Source of the DNA: Bacteriovoracia bacterium
Lineage (GTDB): Bacteria > Bdellovibrionota > Bacteriovoracia > Bacteriovoracales > Bacteriovoracaceae
Assembly (NCBI GenBank): GCA_030431635.1
Contig: JAUIIL010000005.1
Location: 62,001-126,000, forward strand
Length of the DNA stretch: 64,000 nt
Direction: 5' to 3'
Part shown: piece by piece, positions 39,029 through 49,031 of the stretch
Layout of the letters: each line of letters starts with the position of its first letter
Numbering within the stretch: position 1 is the first letter of the stretch
Made by a program: the position numbers and the translations under genes
Notes under the pieces: generated by a model
What the model was told of the DNA's origin: nothing
The model's database searches: none
What the model saw: the letters and a program-made list of their open reading frames with translations, nothing else

Positions 39029-42000
39029 CTATAAAATAGTCTCGTTAGATTGTTCTTCTAGTTTCACATCAAGTGCTAATGCTTGTAGCTCACGTACAAG
39101 TACGTTGAATGATTCAGGAAGACCTGGTTCAAGTACTTTTTCACCCTTAACAATTGACTCATACATTCTTGTTCTACCAACAACGTCATCAGATTTAACT
39201 GTTAAGAATTCTTGTAACGTATAAGCTGCACCATAAGCTTCAAGCGCCCACACTTCCATTTCTCCAAGTCTTTGACCACCAAACTGAGCTTTACCACCAA
39301 GTGGTTGCTGAGTAACAAGTGAGTAAGGACCTGTTGAACGAGCGTGAATTTTTTCATCAACAAGGTGATGAAGCTTAAGCATATACATCGCACCAACAGT
39401 AACTTCTTCTGAAAACGCTTCACCTGTAATTCCATCAAAAAGTGTTGTTTTACCACTCTTATCAAGATCAGCAAGTTCAAGCATTTCCTCAATATCCTTT
39501 TCTGTCGCTCCATCAAAAACAGGAGAAGCAAAACGGACACCATCTTGAAGTTTTGTTGCTAGCTCTTTAACAGCCTTGTCTGATGCTTTCTTTAACCAAG
39601 CATCAACTTTTTCATCTTTGTAAATTTTTGAAACAAGATCCTTCAACCTGTGAACTTCAGCTTGCTCTTCAAGAAGTGCCTTGAATTTTTCACCAAGACC
39701 ACGTCCAGCCCATCCGAGGTGAAGTTCAAGTAGCTGACCAATATTCATACGTGAAGGAACACCAAGAGGGTTAAGAACGATTTCAACTGGAGTACCGTCT
39801 GCCAGGTAAGGCATATCTTCTTGAGGAAGAACTCTTGAAATAACACCTTTGTTACCATGTCGACCGGCCATTTTATCACCAGCTTGAAGCTTTCTCTTGA
39901 TAGCAACATAAACTGTTACTTTTTTAATAACACCAGGAGGAAGCTCGTCACCTTTGTGAAGCTTAGCGATCTCATCGTTAGTTCTCGTTCTTACGATATT
40001 GATTCTGTTTCTTACATCTGCAAAATACTCAGAAAGCTTTTCTTCAAGGTCCGCTTGAAGAGGAAGGTAACCAATAAGTTCAAAAGGAAGTTCTGCTAAA
40101 ACTTTCTCGTTGATTTCAGCTCCCTTTCCAAGAAGCTCTGATGAACCATCTTCAGAAATAAGTTTATCAGTTGTCTGAGAACCTTTAAGCATGTTCGCAA
40201 TCCTCTTCACAGCCGATCTTTGAATCGCTTTGATTTCGATTTGCTCATCACGTCTTAAAAGTCTTGTTTCTTCTTCAATAATCCCTTTTGAACGGGCATC
40301 TAGTTCAACACCTTCACGAGTAAATACGTGAGCATCAATAACAGTACCACGAACAGATGAAGGAACTCTTAAAGAAGTATCTTTTACATCTCCAGCTTTA
40401 TCACCAAAGATGGCCTTAAGAAGTTTTTCTTCAGGAGAAAGTTGAACTTCGCCTTTTGGTGTAATTTTACCAACCAAGATATCGCCTGGCTTAATAATCG
40501 CACCAACTCTAATGATACCTGCTTCATCGAGATCTTTGAGAGCTTCTTCCGATACGTTTGGAATATCTCTAGTGATCTCTTCTTTACCAAGTTTTGTATC
40601 ACGAGCTTCAACCTCAAAAGCTTCAATATGAACAGAAGTAAAGACATCTCGTCCAAGAAGAGCTTCGTTAATAAGAATTGAATCTTCGTAGTTGTAACCA
40701 CCCCAGGGCATGAAAGCGACAAGAATATTTTGCCCAAGTGCTAAATCCCCGTATTGAGTTCCTGGTCCATCGGCAATAACATCACCAGATTTAACAGTAT
40801 CACCTTCTTTTACAAGGGCTTTTTGGTTGTTACATGTGTTTTGGTTAGTTCTTTGATATTTAATTAACTTATAAACATCAACACCTGACTCATCATCAGC
40901 GAATTTATCTCTTTGAATAACAATTCTATTTGAGTCAACAAAGATAACTTTTCCGCCGTGTTTTGCAAAAAGAATCGCACCAGAGTCACGAGCTACAATT
41001 TTTTCAATACCAGTTCCAACAATTGGAGCATCTGCTCTAACAACAGGAACCGCTTGTCTCATCATGTTCGATCCCATAAGAGCACGGTTGGCATCATCAT
41101 GCTCAAGGAATGGAATTAGAGAAGTTGCAATTGAAATCATCTGAGAAGGAGCAACGTCCATCAATTCAATTTCATTTGCTTCAACAAGAGCAAGTTCACC
41201 TTCTTTACGAGCTGGAATCAAGTTCCCTTCAAGACTGTCTCCTGTATTAAATTCAGGATTAGCTTGAGCAATAATTTTTCCTTCCTCTTCAAAAGCTGAA
41301 TAGTATTTTAATTCTTCTTGAATTTTTGAAGTTTCATCAACAACTCTGTATGGAGTTTCAATAAACCCGTACTCTGAAACTTTCGCGTAAGTTGCAAGTG
41401 AAGTAATAAGACCAATGTTTGGTCCTTCTGGAGTTTCAACTGGACACATACGCCCATAGTGAGTGGCGTGAACGTCTCGAACTTCAAAACCAGCTCTTTC
41501 TCTCGTTAAACCGCCTGGCCCAAGAGCTGAAAGCCTTCTCTTGTGAGTAACTTCAGATAGTGGGTTTGTTTGATCCATAAATTGAGAAAGCTGAGATGAA
41601 CCAAAGAATTCTTTAATAGAAGCAGCAACTGGCTTCTGGTTAATAAGATCGTGTGGCATCATCGTTTCGAGTTCTTGGATAGACATTCTTTCACGAATAG
41701 CTCTCTCCATTCTAACCAAACCAACTCTGAATTGGTTTTCAAGTAATTCACCTACAGCACGAACTCTTCTGTTTCCAAGGTGGTCAATATCATCAACTGC
41801 ACCTTTTCCATTGTTAAGCTCCACAAGATACTTAACAGTCATTAGAATATCGTCTTTAGTTAAAGTGGTATTTTCAACAGGGATATCAAGACCAAACTTG
41901 TAGTTAATCTTCATCCTACCAACACGAGAAAGATCGTATTTTGATTCTTGGAAAAACAATCCTTCAAATAAAGCTGTTGAAGCTTCTACTGTCGGAGGTT

Positions 42001-43156
42001 CTCCTGGACGAAGTCTTTCGAAGATTTTAGTTAACGCTTCATCGGTTGAATTTGTTTTATCAAGAAGAAGCGTGTTTCTAATTTGATCACCAAAGTTAAC
42101 ATTATCAATGTAGAGAACCTTTAATGTTTTAATCCCAGAGTTAACAAGATCAAAAACATTTTGCTCCGTTAATGCTTCATTAGCACCAATGATTATCTCA
42201 CCAGTTTCTTCATCATAAATATCTTCAGCAACAACTTTTCCTGCTACCTCATCAATTGTGGCCGGAAGTTTTTTAAGACCAGATTCGTTAAGTTTTTTAA
42301 CAGCAAGTTTCGTAATTTTTTTGCCTTTCTTAACAACTATCCCGCCTTTCTTATCTAAAATATCCTCATCTGCTCTTGATCCGATAAGAAGAGAGAAATC
42401 TAATTCTCTTTCATATTTATCTTTTCCTAGATGAAGGATTTCTTTTTCATAAAAAATATCAAGAAGTTCTTGAACAGAGTAACCCATAGCTTTCAAGATA
42501 ACTGAAGCATGAAGTTTTCTCTTTCTATCGATTCGAGCATAAAGAATGTTTTTATGGTCAAATTCAAAATCTAACCAAGAACCTCTGTGTGGAATAATAC
42601 GAGCTGAATAAAGTAATTTTCCACTTGAATGCTTTTTCCCGCTATCATGTTCAAAAATAATACCAGGCGATCTGTGTAGCTGAGAAACAATAACTCTCTC
42701 AGTACCGTTGTAGATAAAAGAACCCGTCTCTGTCATGAGAGGTATATTACCTAGGTAAATTTCTTGCTCTTTAATAGAAGAAACTGTTTTTTGCTCGTTT
42801 TCATTCGCATCTTCTTCTTCGTTTTGCTCATAGAAAACAAGTCTTACTGTTACCTTAAGAGGTGACTCATAAGAAAGTCCTCTTTCACGACATTCTTTTT
42901 CAGAGTATTTGGGCTCTTCTAACGAATAGCTGACAAACTCTAAAGAAACTGTCTTGTTAAAATCATAAATAGGAAATACAGAGTGAAATACTGACTGCAA
43001 ACCAACCATTTTTCTTCTTGCTGGAGGAACATCTCTTTGGAGAAATTCTTCATAAGAACTAACTTGAAGTCTCATCAAGCTAGGAGGCTGCATAGCATAC
43101 TCACACTTTTTAAAGGACCTTCGGTACCACTCATTCGGGTTAAAAACTTCTGTCAT
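39029..43156 (-). CDS. rpoB: DNA-directed RNA polymerase subunit beta
   Basis: 1375 residues. The rifampicin pocket reads [20 protein letters not shown] then [20 protein letters not shown]; the Asp, His and Ser at the main resistance positions are the wild-type residues. The C-terminus has [20 protein letters not shown], the beta anchor region. Transcribed after rplL through a long hairpin at 43,224 that may attenuate polymerase synthesis relative to L10-L12. Confidence 0.98.
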   Translation of the reverse strand: MTEVFNPNEWYRRSFKKCEYAMQPPSLMRLQVSSYEEFLQRDVPPARRKMVGLQSVFHSVFPIYDFNKTVSLEFVSYSLEEPKYSEKECRERGLSYESPLKVTVRLVFYEQNEEEDANENEQKTVSSIKEQEIYLGNIPLMTETGSFIYNGTERVIVSQLHRSPGIIFEHDSGKKHSSGKLLYSARIIPHRGSWLDFEFDHKNILYARIDRKRKLHASVILKAMGYSVQELLDIFYEKEILHLGKDKYERELDFSLLIGSRADEDILDKKGGIVVKKGKKITKLAVKKLNESGLKKLPATIDEVAGKVVAEDIYDEETGEIIIGANEALTEQNVFDLVNSGIKTLKVLYIDNVNFGDQIRNTLLLDKTNSTDEALTKIFERLRPGEPPTVEASTALFEGLFFQESKYDLSRVGRMKINYKFGLDIPVENTTLTKDDILMTVKYLVELNNGKGAVDDIDHLGNRRVRAVGELLENQFRVGLVRMERAIRERMSIQELETMMPHDLINQKPVAASIKEFFGSSQLSQFMDQTNPLSEVTHKRRLSALGPGGLTRERAGFEVRDVHATHYGRMCPVETPEGPNIGLITSLATYAKVSEYGFIETPYRVVDETSKIQEELKYYSAFEEEGKIIAQANPEFNTGDSLEGNLIPARKEGELALVEANEIELMDVAPSQMISIATSLIPFLEHDDANRALMGSNMMRQAVPVVRADAPIVGTGIEKIVARDSGAILFAKHGGKVIFVDSNRIVIQRDKFADDESGVDVYKLIKYQRTNQNTCNNQKALVKEGDTVKSGDVIADGPGTQYGDLALGQNILVAFMPWGGYNYEDSILINEALLGRDVFTSVHIEAFEVEARDTKLGKEEITRDIPNVSEEALKDLDEAGIIRVGAIIKPGDILVGKITPKGEVQLSPEEKLLKAIFGDKAGDVKDTSLRVPSSVRGTVIDAHVFTREGVELDARSKGIIEEETRLLRRDEQIEIKAIQRSAVKRIANMLKGSQTTDKLISEDGSSELLGKGAEINEKVLAELPFELIGYLPLQADLEEKLSEYFADVRNRINIVRTRTNDEIAKLHKGDELPPGVIKKVTVYVAIKRKLQAGDKMAGRHGNKGVISRVLPQEDMPYLADGTPVEIVLNPLGVPSRMNIGQLLELHLGWAGRGLGEKFKALLEEQAEVHRLKDLVSKIYKDEKVDAWLKKASDKAVKELATKLQDGVRFASPVFDGATEKDIEEMLELADLDKSGKTTLFDGITGEAFSEEVTVGAMYMLKLHHLVDEKIHARSTGPYSLVTQQPLGGKAQFGGQRLGEMEVWALEAYGAAYTLQEFLTVKSDDVVGRTRMYESIVKGEKVLEPGLPESFNVLVRELQALALDVKLEEQSNETIL

Positions 43157-43223
43157 TACATGACTCCTAGATAAACACTCTAAAAATATATGTTGTTCTT
43201 TCTTACTTCTTTACAAAAAACAA

Positions 43224-43258
43224 AATAATGGAAACATGCTAAGCACATTTCCATTATT
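43224..43258 (-). terminator. attenuator-like hairpin between rplL and rpoB
   Basis: An 11-bp stem, AATAATGGAAA/TTTCCATTATT, extended inside by TGC/GCA, and followed on the minus strand by TTGTTTTTTG. It lies in the 130-nt rplL-rpoB gap. E. coli has a partial terminator at the same place, which makes ribosomal proteins more abundant than polymerase. The stem is AT-rich, so partial readthrough is likely. Confidence 0.75.
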
Positions 43259-43286
43259 CATATTCTAAACAACTTGAGCAAAATTA

Positions 43287-43658
43287 TTATTTAAGCTCAA
43301 CTTTAGCACCAGCAGCTTCAAGCTTTTTCTTAAGCTCTTCTGCCTCTGCCTTTTCAACGCCGTCTTTAATTGGCTTTGGAGCACCTTCAACAAGTTCTTT
43401 TGCTTCTTTAAGCCCAAGACCAGTGATTGCTCTTACTTCTTTAATAACATTGATCTTCTTATCACCAGCATCAGCAAGAACTACCGTAAATTCAGTTTTC
43501 TCTTCTGCAGCTGCAGCACCAGCTCCAGCAGCACCAGCAACAGCAACAGGAGCTGCTGATACACCAAATTTTTCTTCTAGTTCTTTTACTAGGTTCGCAA
43601 GGTCAAGAACTGTCATGTTAGAAATGTGTTCCATTAATTGTTCATTTGAAATACTCAT
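43287..43658 (-). CDS. rplL: 50S ribosomal protein L7/L12
   Basis: 123 residues. It has an N-terminal dimerisation helix, an Ala/Gly-rich hinge ([17 protein letters not shown]), and a C-terminal domain with [20 protein letters not shown]-like [18 protein letters not shown]. The stalk recruits the GTPases IF2, EF-Tu and EF-G. It is 25 nt after rplJ. Confidence 0.97.
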   Translation of the reverse strand: MSISNEQLMEHISNMTVLDLANLVKELEEKFGVSAAPVAVAGAAGAGAAAAEEKTEFTVVLADAGDKKINVIKEVRAITGLGLKEAKELVEGAPKPIKDGVEKAEAEELKKKLEAAGAKVELK

Positions 43659-43683
43659 TTTATTACTCCTTAAAATTTAATTA

Positions 43684-44223
43684 TTATTCAGCAGCAGCTT
43701 CTATTTTTAGCGCGCTGGGATTTTCAACACCTTGTTTTTCACACTCATCTTTAATTGCGTTCATCAATCTCGCAAAAGCGGAAATAGGTGCATTGAACGT
43801 TGCAAGAAGAGTTCCAAGCATTTCATCACGACTTGGTAACTTCGCAAGTTCAATTACTTCTTGTTTACTAAGTTCTTTGCTTCCAAGAAGACCACCGTTA
43901 AGACCAATAATCTCATCAAACTCTTTACTGGCTTCATAAACGGCTTTTGCTACTCCAGGTGCATCCTCAAAAGCAAATGCAACAGCATTGGGCCCTTTAA
44001 GTCCTGAAAGTAGTTTTTCAGCAGCAGTTCCTTTTGCAGCTAATTCAAAAAGAGTATTTCTTGTAATAACAAGATTACCCTTCGCATCTCTTACTGACTT
44101 CCGAATCGCATTTGCATTGTTAGACGGAACTCCAATAAGATTGGTGAGAAAAACAGCTCGCGCGTCTTCGATGTTCTTTTTAAGACCATCTATAACCGCT
44201 GCCTTTTGCTCTCTGTTCATCAT
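43684..44223 (-). CDS. rplJ: 50S ribosomal protein L10
   Basis: 179 residues. The start is the first of two adjacent ATGs, 7 nt after GGAGG. L10 anchors the L12 dimers through its C-terminal helix. N-terminal core: KKNIEDARAVFLTNLIGVPS; FELAAKGTAAEKLLSGLKGP follows later. In many bacteria the L10-L12 complex represses its own mRNA; the 90-nt leader before this gene is structured but I could not define the site. Confidence 0.95.
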   Translation of the reverse strand: MMNREQKAAVIDGLKKNIEDARAVFLTNLIGVPSNNANAIRKSVRDAKGNLVITRNTLFELAAKGTAAEKLLSGLKGPNAVAFAFEDAPGVAKAVYEASKEFDEIIGLNGGLLGSKELSKQEVIELAKLPSRDEMLGTLLATFNAPISAFARLMNAIKDECEKQGVENPSALKIEAAAE

Positions 44224-44313
44224 AGGCTTACCTCCATATTTGGGAGGGGGATTTCGGCTGGATTTATATCTTTCTCAAGAAAACCTGCTTTCTTCAACCC
44301 CTTTCAATCATTC

Positions 44314-45018
44314 CTAGTTAGCTAAAGACGTCGCTTGCTGAGTGTCTACGTTAATAGCAGGACTCATCGTCGCACTTAATGTAAGTGACTTCAAATAAGT
44401 ACCCTTTGCACTCGCAGGCTTGGCCTTAATAATAGCTGTATTAATTGCTTTAAAGTTTTGTAATAATTTATCTGCATCAAAAGATTTTTTCCCGATAGGA
44501 ACATGAATAATACCTGTTTTCTCCGTTCTATATTCAACTTTCCCTGCTTTTTGCTCGGTTACAGCTTTTGCTACATCCATTGTGACCGTTCCAAGCTTTG
44601 GGTTTGGCATTAAACCACGAGGCCCTAGAATTCTACCAATTCTACCAATTTTTCCCATCATATCTGGTGTCGCAATCATTCTATCAAACTCAAGCCAACC
44701 GCCAGCAATCTTGGCAACAAGATCATCTCCTCCAACAAAATCAGCGCCTGCTTTTTCAGCTTCCATTAGCCTTTCGCCAGAAGCGATAACAGCGACTCTC
44801 ACTGATTTTCCAGTTCCAGCAGGAAGAGCAATCGCTCCACGAATCATTTGATCTGCGTGTCTTGGATCAACTCCAAGTCTGTACGCAACTTCAATTGTCT
44901 CGTCAAACTTTGCGTAGGCAACCTCTTTAACAAGGTTGATGGCCGCTTCAATATCATAAAACTTACCTGATTCAATTTTTTTCTGTGCTTCTAAATATTT
45001 AGGTGATTTCTTTTTCAT
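44314..45018 (-). CDS. rplA: 50S ribosomal protein L1
   Basis: 234 residues. It contains [20 protein letters not shown], the L1 signature region [19 protein letters not shown], and [18 protein letters not shown]1 forms the mobile stalk that releases E-site tRNA, and in E. coli represses rplK-rplA translation by binding an rRNA-like site in the mRNA. Its leader carries one copy of the 26-bp repeat also found before rplK. Confidence 0.97.
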   Translation of the reverse strand: MKKKSPKYLEAQKKIESGKFYDIEAAINLVKEVAYAKFDETIEVAYRLGVDPRHADQMIRGAIALPAGTGKSVRVAVIASGERLMEAEKAGADFVGGDDLVAKIAGGWLEFDRMIATPDMMGKIGRIGRILGPRGLMPNPKLGTVTMDVAKAVTEQKAGKVEYRTEKTGIIHVPIGKKSFDADKLLQNFKAINTAIIKAKPASAKGTYLKSLTLSATMSPAINVDTQQATSLAN

Positions 45019-45033
45019 TACTTAAACTCCTTA

Positions 45034-45059
45034 CGGTTCAAACGACTTAACGTCTCCCG
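45034..45059 (-). promoter_or_regulatory. 26-bp repeat copy before rplA, possible L1 operator
   Basis: Identical over 26 nt to 45,506-45,531. On the mRNA it begins CGGGAGACG and ends GTTTGAACCG. It can pair CGG/CCG outside and GAC/GTC inside, leaving asymmetric loops. The words GGGAG and TTTGAA also occur in the L1-binding helix 76-77 of E. coli 23S rRNA (GGGAGGCTTTGAAG), which suggests molecular mimicry. It lies between rplK and the rplA ribosome-binding site. Confidence 0.6.
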
Positions 45060-45063
45060 CTTT

Positions 45064-45492
45064 TTACTTGTAATCCAACTTAAGACCCATTGAACGAACA
45101 GAGCCTTCGATTGTTTTTTTACCGGCATCTAATGAAGCAGCTGTTAAATCTACCTTTTTTGCTTCATAAACTTCTTCAACAACCTTCTCAGGAACACTTC
45201 CAGCTACCTCATGCCCTGGTTTTTTTGAACCAGACTTAAGTTTAAGTTTATCTTTTAAAAGATAAGTTGCAGGAGGGGTTTTTGTAATAAAGGAAAAAGA
45301 ACGATCAGAGTACACAGTGATAATTGTTGGTAAAACTACCCCCATATCTTTCTGTGTTTTTGCATTGAATGCTTTACAAAACTCCATGATGTTCACACCT
45401 TTTTGACCTAGAGCTGGTCCAATTGGTGGAGATGGGTTTGCTTTACCTGCTTGGATTTGAAGCTTGATAAATCCCGTGACTTTTTTTGCCAT
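45064..45492 (-). CDS. rplK: 50S ribosomal protein L11
   Basis: 142 residues. The N-terminal domain has [20 protein letters not shown], the thiostrepton/GTPase-centre region, and the C-terminal RNA-binding domain includes [18 protein letters not shown]11 is needed for RelA activation by uncharged tRNA. The gene is framed on both sides by the 26-bp repeat. Confidence 0.98.
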   Translation of the reverse strand: MAKKVTGFIKLQIQAGKANPSPPIGPALGQKGVNIMEFCKAFNAKTQKDMGVVLPTIITVYSDRSFSFITKTPPATYLLKDKLKLKSGSKKPGHEVAGSVPEKVVEEVYEAKKVDLTAASLDAGKKTIEGSVRSMGLKLDYK

Positions 45493-45505
45493 AATTTAAC
45501 TCCTT

Positions 45506-45531
45506 CGGTTCAAACGACTTAACGTCTCCCG
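45506..45531 (-). promoter_or_regulatory. 26-bp repeat copy before rplK, possible L1 operator
   Basis: Exact copy of 45,034-45,059, in the nusG-rplK gap and a few bases before the rplK Shine-Dalgarno (AAGGAGTT). In E. coli L1 binds just here in the L11-operon leader to repress translation. Having a second copy before rplA would let L1 act on its own cistron as well. Confidence 0.6.
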
Positions 45532-45539
45532 TATGTTTT

Positions 45540-46178
45540 TTATGCTTTTTCTATTTGAGAGAAGTCTAATTCAACTGGTGTTGGACGACCAAAAATAGAA
45601 ACGTTTACCTTAACTTTTTTATCTGTAACGGCTTCAACTGTTCCCACAAATGAAGCAAAAGGTCCTTCAATAACCTTAACTTGATCACCTTCAGAATAAT
45701 TGGTCGTCCCTCTTGGCCTTTTAAATCCTTCTTGCATTTGATTCGTCATGAATGCAGCTTCTTCATCTGATATTGGAGTCGGTTTTTCTTTCGTTCCTCC
45801 AATGAAGCCAGTAATTTTATCTGTATCTTTCACCAGGTGCCATGTGTTCTCATTCATGATCATTCTAATCAGAACATACCCAGGAAAAAATTTCTTTTTG
45901 ATATTTCTTTTTTTACCATTTACATTGGAAACAACTTGCTCTTCAGGAACTAAAATATCAGCGAAACATTCAGTTAACTTATGGTTGATAATTCTCTCTT
46001 TAAGAGTTGCTTTTACTCTATTTTCGTAACCACTAAGAACATGAGCAACATACCATTTAAAATCAGGAGAATCTCCTTTCGCAAGACCGTTGTTATCTTC
46101 TTGTTCTTGAGCCTCTGAAGACTCCTGGCCTTCAGAAATTTCTTCATTATTTTCTTCTTGAATTTGCGAGTCACTCAT
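45540..46178 (-). CDS. nusG: transcription factor NusG with acidic N-terminal extension
   Basis: 212 residues. The NGN domain starts near 41 (KWYVAHVLSGYENRVKATL) and includes KKKFFPGYVLIRMIMNENTW. The KOW domain is at the C-terminus (VIEGPFASFVGTVEAVTDKK). About 40 residues, rich in Glu, Gln and Asn, precede the core and are absent in E. coli NusG. NusG binds RNA polymerase, modulates pausing and links it to Rho or ribosomal S10. It is 28 nt after secE. Confidence 0.96.
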   Translation of the reverse strand: MSDSQIQEENNEEISEGQESSEAQEQEDNNGLAKGDSPDFKWYVAHVLSGYENRVKATLKERIINHKLTECFADILVPEEQVVSNVNGKKRNIKKKFFPGYVLIRMIMNENTWHLVKDTDKITGFIGGTKEKPTPISDEEAAFMTNQMQEGFKRPRGTTNYSEGDQVKVIEGPFASFVGTVEAVTDKKVKVNVSIFGRPTPVELDFSQIEKA

Positions 46179-46205
46179 TATTTTCCACCAAAATGTTAAA
46201 AGATT

Positions 46206-46592
46206 TTATCTTATAAAACTAAGTCCAGTCCCAGCAAGAATGTCAAAGATCCAGAAAATGGCTCCAGCGATAGAAACACCAATCATAATCCCAACAGTCA
46301 TGCGAGCTGTCTGCTGCTTATCTGGCCAAACAACTTTGTCCGTTTCAGAGTAGACTTCTTTTAAAAAAGCTGAAGTCTTGTCTTTATTAACAATAATCAA
46401 AAAAGTTGTAAGTCCAATAGCAATTGCCAAAGCTTGAGCAACCCATTGAAAATTTGGAATAACAGCTTCAAGATCAAACCATTCTGAAAGAGTTTCAAAG
46501 AAACTTAGGCAGACATAGCCCAAAATAATGCAGACTATGGCAACACTGGTTTGAATCCATTTTTTTCCGTCATTTTTAGTCGCAACGGCCAT
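46206..46592 (-). CDS. secE: protein translocase subunit SecE, three-helix form
   Basis: 128 residues with three predicted membrane helices (SVAIVCIILGYVCLSF; WVAQALAIAIGLTTFLIIV; MIGVSIAGAIFWIFDILAG). The conserved cytoplasmic helix is FLKEVYSETDKVVWPDKQQT, with the typical VxWP before the last helix. Many bacteria have only the last helix. SecE clamps SecY. First gene of the nusG/L11 unit, with its own promoter candidate. Confidence 0.95.
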   Translation of the reverse strand: MAVATKNDGKKWIQTSVAIVCIILGYVCLSFFETLSEWFDLEAVIPNFQWVAQALAIAIGLTTFLIIVNKDKTSAFLKEVYSETDKVVWPDKQQTARMTVGIMIGVSIAGAIFWIFDILAGTGLSFIR

Positions 46593-46627
46593 AAAATCAA
46601 TACCTTTATAATGTGTTTAGCTGGTCA

Positions 46628-46656
46628 GTTATGCGAAATAAAACGCACTTTGTCTA
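46628..46656 (-). promoter_or_regulatory. candidate promoter of the secE-nusG-rplK operon
   Basis: On the minus strand TAGACA (46656-46651) and CATAAC (46633-46628) are separated by exactly 17 nt, about 35 nt before the secE start. The accessory genes upstream separate secE from tuf and tRNA-Trp, so a local promoter is expected here. Confidence 0.55.
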
Positions 46657-46754
46657 TAAGAAATCAAAAAAATTTAGTTGAAAGACTTAGCGTGTGTAAA
46701 TAAAAAATACTTACAGAATTTGTTTATTGGTTCTGAGTGCCTTGTTTCAACATG

Positions 46755-47915
46755 TTATAGCCTTTTAGGGGCCAAATAATAGAGCTTTCCTTTTTCTTTA
46801 AAACCACCAGCAAACTCTCCAGCTTTTTGCCCCTCGCCAACATAAAGATCAACTCTCCCTCTTCCTTTGAGTCCACCACCTGTATCTTGGTCGATAACAA
46901 ATCTTGAAGGAATGAATTTATTGTCAAATTTTAAAAATGCCAAGGTCCCGTTTGAATAAAAACGAACATCAGTAGCAATTGTCCTATTCTCGTGAACTTG
47001 AGTCCCAAAAGAAGTGATAGGAGGAGTTTTTTCTGCTCTAAAAAAGACATAGCTCGAATCTGATGAAAGTATTTTTCTAAACTCCTCTTCCGAGGCTTCT
47101 TCACGAAGATAGCTTTTTATTCTTTGCATGGACATTTCTTCCATCGATATTTTTCCTAGGAGCTCTTTTCCAATAGGGTGGTAATCATGCCCGTTTTGAT
47201 CTTCGTAATGAACATAGAGGTCTGACTTTCCTGGAAGGTCGACTTTCCCAGAACCTTGGATTTGAAGAAAAAAAGCTTCAACCGGGTCAACCCAAGCCAA
47301 TTCAAGTTTTTTTCCTTTTAATACGTCTTGAAAATCTATTTGCTCTCGGCTCCAATAAGGAACAATTTTTTTCTCTTCTGTGATTCTTCCTCTAAATCTG
47401 GAAATCTCTTCTTCTTCAGAAAAGACATGGAAATCGTCAAAAACTCTTTGAAACTCTTTGACATCAACCTTCACTAAATCATCCGGTTTTTTATAAAGAG
47501 GTCTTGATAATATTGGTGTTTTATAACGGCTTCCTTGAATAACCGGAGTGTAGTAGGCAGTGACAAGTACCTCTGACCAGTCGTCACGTCCATAGACCTC
47601 ATAGAGATCAAATTTCTCTTTAATTCTTCGCTCTTTTTCTAAACTTGAATCGTTGCTTTTTATAATTGCTATAAACTCAACCAATGAATCGGCATAGACT
47701 TCACCTGAGATTATTCGGTTCCCAAAATTTAACAGAGGTTTATTTTTTTTGAGTTGAGTAATATTTTCTTCAAGCGCTTTTATGAGCGAGTTGGTTTCAA
47801 GTTCATCTTCAAGTATCACCGATTCAGGTGAAGTCTCTCTTAGAGCATCATCTGTTTTCTTCAATAAAGAGCGAGCACAACCAAAGAGAAATAAAACAAG
47901 AAGTAAGTTTTTCAT
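46755..47915 (-). CDS. mltA: lytic murein transglycosylase A (lipoprotein)
   Basis: 386 residues. Lipoprotein signal with C13 (LVLFLFGC). The MltA domain includes VLVTAYYTPVIQGSRYKTPI and VDPVEAFFLQIQGSGKVDLP (seen as FFLQIQGSGKV). The C-terminal 3D domain carries the catalytic Asp region QDTGGGLKGRGRVDLYVGEG. It cleaves the glycan strand, forming 1,6-anhydro ends, at the inner face of the outer membrane. First gene beyond the secE promoter, read in the same direction but with a 160-nt gap. Confidence 0.93.
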   Translation of the reverse strand: MKNLLLVLFLFGCARSLLKKTDDALRETSPESVILEDELETNSLIKALEENITQLKKNKPLLNFGNRIISGEVYADSLVEFIAIIKSNDSSLEKERRIKEKFDLYEVYGRDDWSEVLVTAYYTPVIQGSRYKTPILSRPLYKKPDDLVKVDVKEFQRVFDDFHVFSEEEEISRFRGRITEEKKIVPYWSREQIDFQDVLKGKKLELAWVDPVEAFFLQIQGSGKVDLPGKSDLYVHYEDQNGHDYHPIGKELLGKISMEEMSMQRIKSYLREEASEEEFRKILSSDSSYVFFRAEKTPPITSFGTQVHENRTIATDVRFYSNGTLAFLKFDNKFIPSRFVIDQDTGGGLKGRGRVDLYVGEGQKAGEFAGGFKEKGKLYYLAPKRL

Positions 47916-47971
47916 GTCTTAAGCATATACTGATAAATTCAAGAGGGGAAAAGAAATTCTCTTTTAACTAG

Positions 47972-48712
47972 CTAGTTGCCATCTTTGTAATCAACATAGT
48001 CTTTTCCAGAGCTGATATAAAACGCTCCGACAACAAATATAACAACGATTAAGGCCACAACAGCTATACCAATCCAAAAGTAAGCTTTATTTTTAAGAAA
48101 ATCAGGAGAAAGATGACCTGGATTAATTTTATTCTGCCACCCAAAACCTTTATCAATAATAATATTATTAATAAAATTTTGAGGAAGATTTGTTTTGTTA
48201 AAAGAAATCAAAATAAGAGCAAGAACACCAATACCAATTGTTGTCCCAAAAATTCCAGCTTCTTTTACTTCTGGTTTTTGGGTCAAAGAAATCAACGTTG
48301 CTTCTTCTTGAGCGAGCTTCTCACTTGCTTGGTAAAGAGCTTCTGCAAGCTCACGTCCCTTAAGGTCCTGACTTATGGTTATATCAAAGTTTGAAACAGC
48401 ATAGTCTTTAAAGGGTCCTTCCTTTTCATAAAAGTGAATATTTAATTCAAATTCATCGTTTAGGTTTTCCTTAATAAAAATTTTGTTATCGTATTCTGAA
48501 AAAATCGTATTTTTTTTACTACTTTTTAAAGAAAGATGGTCTTCGTGAGAAACTATTTCCAAACCAACTATCTTGGCACTTTCTTCTAAAAGAGAAAACG
48601 CACGAGAGATAGTTACTCTCTCATCTGTTTTATAGTGGGTTCGAGCAAATGAGGTTTGAACGTGAATCAACAAAATGAAACTAAGAAGAAAAGAAAAAGT
48701 TCGATAAAGCAT
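47972..48712 (-). CDS. hypothetical protein with signal peptide and two membrane helices
   Basis: 246 residues. Signal sequence MLYRTFSFLLSFILLIHVQTSFA, then a ~125-residue periplasmic part containing EALYQASEKLAQEEATLISL, then two membrane helices (GTTIGIGVLALILISF and YFWIGIAVVALIVVIFVVGA). A short tail follows. I recognise no family. It lies 57 nt before mltA and may share its transcript. Confidence 0.7.
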   Translation of the reverse strand: MLYRTFSFLLSFILLIHVQTSFARTHYKTDERVTISRAFSLLEESAKIVGLEIVSHEDHLSLKSSKKNTIFSEYDNKIFIKENLNDEFELNIHFYEKEGPFKDYAVSNFDITISQDLKGRELAEALYQASEKLAQEEATLISLTQKPEVKEAGIFGTTIGIGVLALILISFNKTNLPQNFINNIIIDKGFGWQNKINPGHLSPDFLKNKAYFWIGIAVVALIVVIFVVGAFYISSGKDYVDYKDGN

Positions 48713-49031
48713 ATGCTGAATCCTTTAAAGTATTTACCTTTTTACTCTCACTAGACTTGCTATGCGTAAATAATTATTTGAAATTAGGTAAAGATTTTCA
48801 TGAGAAAAAAACAGACTTGTAACTAGTTGAAATAACAGGATAATTTTTGTCAAGAAGAAAATAAAAAGTGTTTAACTTATAGACAGTTTACACTTCTTAT
48901 TGAGGTGTCAGAAATTTTTACAGGAATTTCTTACTCAAAAACTCAAGAACAAACCTTAAGAATACAAAAATCATTTATCCTCGCTTCAAGAAAAACTTAA
49001 AAACTCAATCAATGATTAATGGAGGTTTATC
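48713..49031. other. 319-bp divergent intergenic region, no gene seen
   Basis: AT-rich gap between two divergent genes. I see no reading frame with a ribosome-binding site and no strong hairpin. Promoters for both neighbours must lie here, but no hexamer pair is convincing. AATGGAGG just before 49,032 is the ribosome-binding site of the rightward gene. Confidence 0.5.
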
